Assembly (NCBI RefSeq): GCF_019091455.1
Contig: NZ_JAGXJN010000030.1
Location: 48,230 to 112,229 of the forward strand
From: Chitinophaga sp. GbtcB8
Lineage (GTDB): Bacteria > Bacteroidota > Bacteroidia > Chitinophagales > Chitinophagaceae
Direction: 5' to 3'
Length of the DNA: 64,000 nucleotides
Made by a program: the position numbers and the translations under genes. Positions 60,469 through 64,000 of the stretch are shown here, piece after piece. The notes below the pieces were generated by a model. The model worked only from the letters and a program-made list of their open reading frames with translations. It did no database searches and had not been told where the DNA came from. Within the stretch, counting starts at the first letter, position 1. Each line of letters starts with the position of its first letter.

Positions 60469-60549
60469 GGCGGTGTTTTTAACATTGCAAAATTCAGCAA
60501 AATCTCATTACCATAACAGGTTCAGTTTTGTAAATTCTGACCAGATCAG

Positions 60550-61491
60550 ATGAGCGGGGAACATTTTGTAATTTTGAAAGGTTTTATGCAGGAAGAAAAA
60601 CAACAACACACATCAGAACAGGGTACCAGGGATAGTATTACCTGGACCTTTGACGATATTCGTATAGGGCATGCTGTGTCTAAATTCAATTGCCTTACCA
60701 GCTTCCAGGGCGCCAGCGATGCGGATGTAGTACGCTTTCACTTTGGGCTGAAGGGGGATTACAGCTTTACCTATAAACAATTAAATCAAACCTATGACCT
60801 TATTGGCGGGCATCATAATATTATGTACTCCAAAGGGTTTGATATTGAAGTGAAAAATAAAAGCCTGGTCCTGGAAACCTTTGGCATCCAGTTCCCCAAA
60901 GCCCTGTTTGTGCAGTTCACGCAAAACGCTAATGAACCGCTGCAACGTTTTGCCGCCAGTATTATGGAAGATAAGAACGTAATGCTATCTAATAACTGGG
61001 GCACCATTGATGCGCCCATCCAGCAGGTATTACAGCAGATCATCCATTGCAAATACGGGGGCGATCTTAAAAAACTATTCCTGCTTTCCAAAAGTATAGA
61101 GCTGCTGGTATTGTGCGCGGAATCTTATATTACCGCCAACCGGCAAAAAGATATTTTCCTGAAGAATAAGGCTGACCAGGAAAAGATCATTGCAGTGCGG
61201 GACCTGATCAATGAACGGGTGCACTGCCCACCCAACCTGTCGGAAATTGCCAAAACCGTGGGGCTGAATGAGTATAAGCTGAAACGCGGTTTCAAGGAAA
61301 CCTTTAATACCACCGTATTCGGTTACCTTACCGAACAGCGCCTGCAGCTGGCGCACCAGTACCTGCGGGATACACAGAAAACTGCCGCAGAAATATCCTT
61401 TGAGCTGGGATACGCTACCCCACAGCATTTCAACAACGCATTTAAAAAGAAATTCGGCTTCACTCCTTTTTCCGTTAGAAATAATCCATAA
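60550..61491 (+). CDS. AraC-family transcriptional regulator
   Basis: 313 residues (an internal ATG at 60586 is an alternative start). The N-terminal half is a ligand-binding-type domain with no clear signature. The C-terminal AraC double helix-turn-helix occupies about 215-313 (CPPNLSEIAKTVGLNEYKLKRGFKETF and TAAEISFELGYATPQHFNNAFKKKFGFTP). Divergent from the PhzF pair, which it probably regulates. Confidence 0.9.
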   Translation: MSGEHFVILKGFMQEEKQQHTSEQGTRDSITWTFDDIRIGHAVSKFNCLTSFQGASDADVVRFHFGLKGDYSFTYKQLNQTYDLIGGHHNIMYSKGFDIEVKNKSLVLETFGIQFPKALFVQFTQNANEPLQRFAASIMEDKNVMLSNNWGTIDAPIQQVLQQIIHCKYGGDLKKLFLLSKSIELLVLCAESYITANRQKDIFLKNKADQEKIIAVRDLINERVHCPPNLSEIAKTVGLNEYKLKRGFKETFNTTVFGYLTEQRLQLAHQYLRDTQKTAAEISFELGYATPQHFNNAFKKKFGFTPFSVRNNP

Positions 61492-61581
61492 AACGCAACC
61501 ACCCCCTAAGCTAATCTTACTAATATTGTGGCGTTAACGGTACCGGACACCTGATCAATCATCATTTAAAAATTACAAACA

Positions 61582-62034
61582 ATGAGCACGCCATTAATCG
61601 TACAAAACACTATTGATATTAAGGCCCCGGCCGCCAAAGTATGGGACGCGCTGGTAAATCCTGCACAAACTAAAAAATACATGTTCGGCTGTGAAACCGT
61701 TTCCGACTGGAAAATTGGCAGCGAGCTATTATGGAAAGGCGTTTTTGACGGCATTGAAATAGTGGCTGTAAAAGGTAAGATCGCAGACCTGCAGCCGGGA
61801 AAATTCCTGGCCTACACCACCATTGATCCCAATGGCAGCTATGCCGATGCACCGGAAAACTATTTAACGGTAACCTATACACTGAGCGAAAATAACGGCG
61901 TTACCAACTTTACCGTTACCCAGGGCGATTACTCCCAGGTGGCAGACGGACAAAAAAGATATGAGGATACCGTAGCCGGCGGTGGCTGGGAATCTATACT
62001 GGTGGAGATTAAGAAGCTGGTGGAAGGAAATTAG
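61582..62034 (+). CDS. SRPBCC-family protein (AHSA1-like)
   Basis: 150 residues. TIDIKAPAAKVWDALVNPAQTKKYMFG and VTYTLSENNGVTNFTVTQGDY are typical of START-like AHSA1/SRPBCC proteins, small hydrophobic-ligand-binding folds. Function unknown. Convergent with the secreted protein gene across a strong word-iterated hairpin. Confidence 0.88.
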   Translation: MSTPLIVQNTIDIKAPAAKVWDALVNPAQTKKYMFGCETVSDWKIGSELLWKGVFDGIEIVAVKGKIADLQPGKFLAYTTIDPNGSYADAPENYLTVTYTLSENNGVTNFTVTQGDYSQVADGQKRYEDTVAGGGWESILVEIKKLVEGN

Positions 62035-62035
62035 G

Positions 62036-62142
62036 AATGTAAAATCATAAATTTTAAATCTTAAATGTAAAAGTGAATGCATTAATATCCGCTGCATTCA
62101 CTTTTACATTTTTCATTTATGATTTTACAATTTTCATTTTAC
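62036..62142. repeat. word-iterated inverted repeat (AAATGTAAAAGTGAATGC family), bidirectional terminator-like
   Basis: The perfect 19-base core arms are 62063-62081 and 62093-62111 with an 11-base loop. More TAAAATCATAAAT-type words lie on both sides. It starts right after the SRPBCC stop and ends across the stop codon of the convergent secreted-protein gene. CCGCTGCATTCAC is shared with the repeat at 15892. Confidence 0.85.
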
Positions 62143-63258
62143 AACTTCCACGTATTCCATATCATCCAGCCGGGCAATAATACCCCATCCGTAAAAATCA
62201 TTGGACAATCCTACCAGCAGCTCATTTTCCCCGGCTTTCAGCGGCAGTGTAAAAGACGCATTTTCTATGGAGCAGCGGCCTTCCGGCGCTTTCATAATGG
62301 GCCGTGCATACAGGTTCTTATCAACAAATAACGGTTGGCCGTTAATAAATACCCAGATCTCATCACTGAAACCCAGGTTTACTACACGCTTTTGTTCGGT
62401 GGCTGCTTTCAGCTTTACTTTTAACCAAACCACCCGGCGGCTTTCACTGAGGCCAAAACGGCGGGTCAGGTTCACCAAACCGCGACGCTCTGCTGTAATG
62501 GTTTCCCAAACCGTTTCCTTAGGCGGTAAGGCGCCGGCAAATAATTCCTGTCCATTGGGCAGGGGCTGCGGCTGACTTACGGACCATTCCCGCAAATAAC
62601 GGGGATCATGGGCAACGGGGTCTATACCTTCCGCAGGTAACAGCCCCGCTACTTCATTGGGGGTAACCACCAGGTTGGCAATAGCTGTTTTACCGTCAAA
62701 TGCCAGCCCGCCCTGCGTGGTATTGCCTTCCAGCCGGGGTACTTCCATTACCGGGCGGCTCATATCATTAACATAGATCAGCATTTGCACACCGGACACC
62801 ACCAGCTTTATATGGTTCCACTCCTTCTTTTTGTAGGCAGCAGGTCCCTGGTAATACGGCAGCATATCCCACAGGTTCACGCCCTGTATAATAGGTGCAT
62901 ATTGAATGGACCATAACACACCGGTTTTTTCGCCACCATTTACCCGCAAATAAAAGTATTCACCCTCCTTATCGTCCTGCCTTCTGAAATAAATACCGGT
63001 AAACATGCTGCTATCCGCTGGCGCCATATCAAACTCAATGGTGCCGTTGGTAAAATTGAAACCGTTTAATACTACCGGGGGTTTATTGGCCAGGATTTGC
63101 AGCGCGGGTACACCGTTGTATTCAGCAAAACTGACGGTTCCGGGTTTAAAGGTCCAGCGGTCGGCGGTTAGGGGGATCTTTACAGCAGCGGGTTTCTTTT
63201 GAGCAAGCACCCCTGATTGAACATGCAGGCATAACAGGAGGAGAAAGGCTTTTCCCAT
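62134..63258 (-). CDS. secreted protein with concanavalin/DUF1080-like beta-sandwich
   Basis: 374 residues from the ATG at 63256-63258. Signal peptide 1-19. The mature protein starts with a laminin-G/DUF1080-like sandwich (ADRWTFKPGTVSFAEYNGVP, NGTIEFDMAPADSSMFTGIYFRR, WNHIKLVVSGVQMLIYVND), and has a second beta-domain near the C-terminus (VVWLKVKLKAATE, EIWVFINGQPLF). It may bind or act on glycans; no catalytic residues were recognised. Its last codons and stop lie in the right arm of a word-iterated repeat. Confidence 0.75.
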   Translation of the reverse strand: MGKAFLLLLCLHVQSGVLAQKKPAAVKIPLTADRWTFKPGTVSFAEYNGVPALQILANKPPVVLNGFNFTNGTIEFDMAPADSSMFTGIYFRRQDDKEGEYFYLRVNGGEKTGVLWSIQYAPIIQGVNLWDMLPYYQGPAAYKKKEWNHIKLVVSGVQMLIYVNDMSRPVMEVPRLEGNTTQGGLAFDGKTAIANLVVTPNEVAGLLPAEGIDPVAHDPRYLREWSVSQPQPLPNGQELFAGALPPKETVWETITAERRGLVNLTRRFGLSESRRVVWLKVKLKAATEQKRVVNLGFSDEIWVFINGQPLFVDKNLYARPIMKAPEGRCSIENASFTLPLKAGENELLVGLSNDFYGWGIIARLDDMEYVEVVK

Positions 63259-63401
63259 AGCGTTATTTTTTTCTGTTTTAAAATGAATAAAAATTGAACG
63301 CCCTAAAGGTGAAAGCAAAAGTTAAAAAGCCCGTTTCAAAACCGGTGCAAGTTAAGCGCAAGTTGATGCAAGGGTACAAACAATTGAAAATCAACAATCT
63401 A

Positions 63402-63881
63402 TTATTTATTCAATAAAAGCTCTGTTAGCTCCTGCAAAGGCCGTTTATTTACTGCAGGTACGGAAATATTAGCCAGGTGCTGCAGCGCTACTTGCTGTAA
63501 ACGCTCTTTTTCCCTGAGCACCCATTCACCGGTTTTACAATTTTTGTAGAGCTGTGCCAGGCCGGGCATGGCATCCGTAACCGGTAAGCTAAGCAATGCC
63601 AGCAGCTGGCTGCGTTGTTCAGGCGTACTCCATTCATAGGTTTTTAATAAAAGGCTGGTTTTTCTGTGCCGGGTTAAATTTTCAGATGGCTCGCTAAAAG
63701 CCTCCTGGTGGTCTTCCTGCAGCTGCAGGGCAATACCTATGTTTTTCCCGAATATGTAAATATGTTCCTGGTCGGTAATACCGGCGCCGCCTATAATAGC
63801 GCCCATTTGCAGGCTTACGGCCAGCAGGGCGGCATTTTTCAGGATCACTTTATGCAGGTAATCATTATAAGTGAGCACATT
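63402..63881 (-). pseudogene. C-terminal fragment of a polyprenyl (geranylgeranyl-type) diphosphate synthase, truncated by an IS end
   Basis: About 158 residues remain in frame from a GTG at 63876-63878. KNAALLAVSLQMGAIIGGAGITDQEHIYIFGKNIGIALQLQED corresponds to the C-terminal half of the all-helical trans-prenyltransferase fold. The second Asp-rich motif (usually DDxxD) is EDHQE here, so activity would be doubtful even in the intact gene. The first Asp-rich motif and the N-terminal half are missing. Upstream, within the IS end, an in-frame TAG occurs at 63909-63911. The gene was interrupted by the element starting at about 63883. Confidence 0.75.
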
Positions 63882-63882
63882 C

Positions 63883-64000
63883 TGTATAATCCGGACTAAA
63901 CTGAACCACTAATTCCGGATCAAAGTGAACCAGTTATTCCAGACCAAAGTGAACCACCCTGGCGGCAGTGTTTATTCATTTGGCAGATTGGATTCCGGAG
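63883..64000. mobile_element. end of an IS21-family element (continues past the window)
   Basis: It starts with TG at 63883-63884. Three 24-base tandem repeats follow (63888-63911, 63912-63935, 63936-63959) sharing TCCGGA...AAAGTGAACC, as in IS21-type ends, which carry multiple transposase-binding repeats. No transposase reading frame is inside the window. It interrupts the polyprenyl synthase gene. Confidence 0.7.
63888..63959. repeat. three 24-base tandem repeats in the IS end
   Basis: Units differ by a few bases each: AATCCGGACTAAACTGAACC..., ATTCCGGATCAAAGTGAACC..., ATTCCAGACCAAAGTGAACC.... They are likely transposase-binding sites. Confidence 0.8.

Noticed and set aside
1..64000. Retron, diversity-generating retroelement, toxin-antitoxin or phage-defence genes
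   Set aside because: No reverse transcriptase, template/variable repeat pair, small toxin-antitoxin pair or known defence domain was seen in the visible genes.

Overview
The window is a piece of a Bacteroidota chromosome, most likely Chitinophagaceae (Chitinophaga or a close relative). The evidence is two SusC/SusD pairs, a FecI/FecR-type sigma/anti-sigma pair, TAnnTTTG-type promoters, lipoproteins with acidic residues after the lipidated Cys, and weak Shine-Dalgarno signals. Gene calls rest on reading translations and motifs; no database search was possible.

Layout. 1-1514: TetR regulator, an 81-residue protein and an MFS exporter (cut by the window edge), with two TetR-type palindromes. 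1699-2550: surface lipoprotein of the COG4315 repeat family. 2838-15018: a long minus-strand operon of ECF sigma, FecR anti-sigma, SusC (with STN signalling domain), SusD, RidA, SelA/DgaE-like PLP enzyme, amidohydrolase, RraA-like aldolase and a BASS-family transporter. RidA and the PLP enzyme carry twin-arginine signals, and the amidohydrolase and RraA-like protein carry Sec signals. The whole catabolic route therefore appears to sit in the periplasm, with BASS importing the product. This is the strongest candidate for an undescribed system. 15092-17067: an SDR, then a PhyH-type dioxygenase preceded by a 26-codon leader peptide ending in five Cys codons. 17414-21335: a hybrid sensor kinase lacking the phospho-acceptor His, facing an NtrC-type regulator with overlapping 3' ends. 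21553-28989: PepSY-like protein, YceI, an OmpR/HK two-component pair, an FtsX-type permease, a Usp-like protein and a bestrophin. 29218-35407: lipoprotein endonuclease, DUF488, DUF2306, sulfatase, MFS and FadR-type regulator.

36398-42531 is a cobalamin locus: B12 riboswitch, BtuB-like receptor, DUF6580 membrane protein, cobU, cobT, cobS and cobC. It fits outer-membrane uptake plus late-step salvage of corrinoids. 42514-50078 is a second SusC/SusD operon with a PhnZ-like HD oxygenase and a DUF5690 membrane protein, probably for an organophosphonate, next to an XRE-cupin regulator. 50212-63258 holds MarC, tRNA-Arg(CCG), a serine hydrolase, AraC, a sulfatase, Crp-like regulators, DinB, HxlR/SDR, tandem PhzF genes, AraC, an SRPBCC protein and a secreted protein. 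At the right edge an IS21-type end truncates a degenerate polyprenyl synthase gene.

Throughout the window, gene ends and some gene starts carry inverted repeats whose arms are built from iterated 6-9 base words. At least six word families share this architecture. Some act as terminators, one appears to encode the C-terminus of a protein, and one supplies the start region of cobT.
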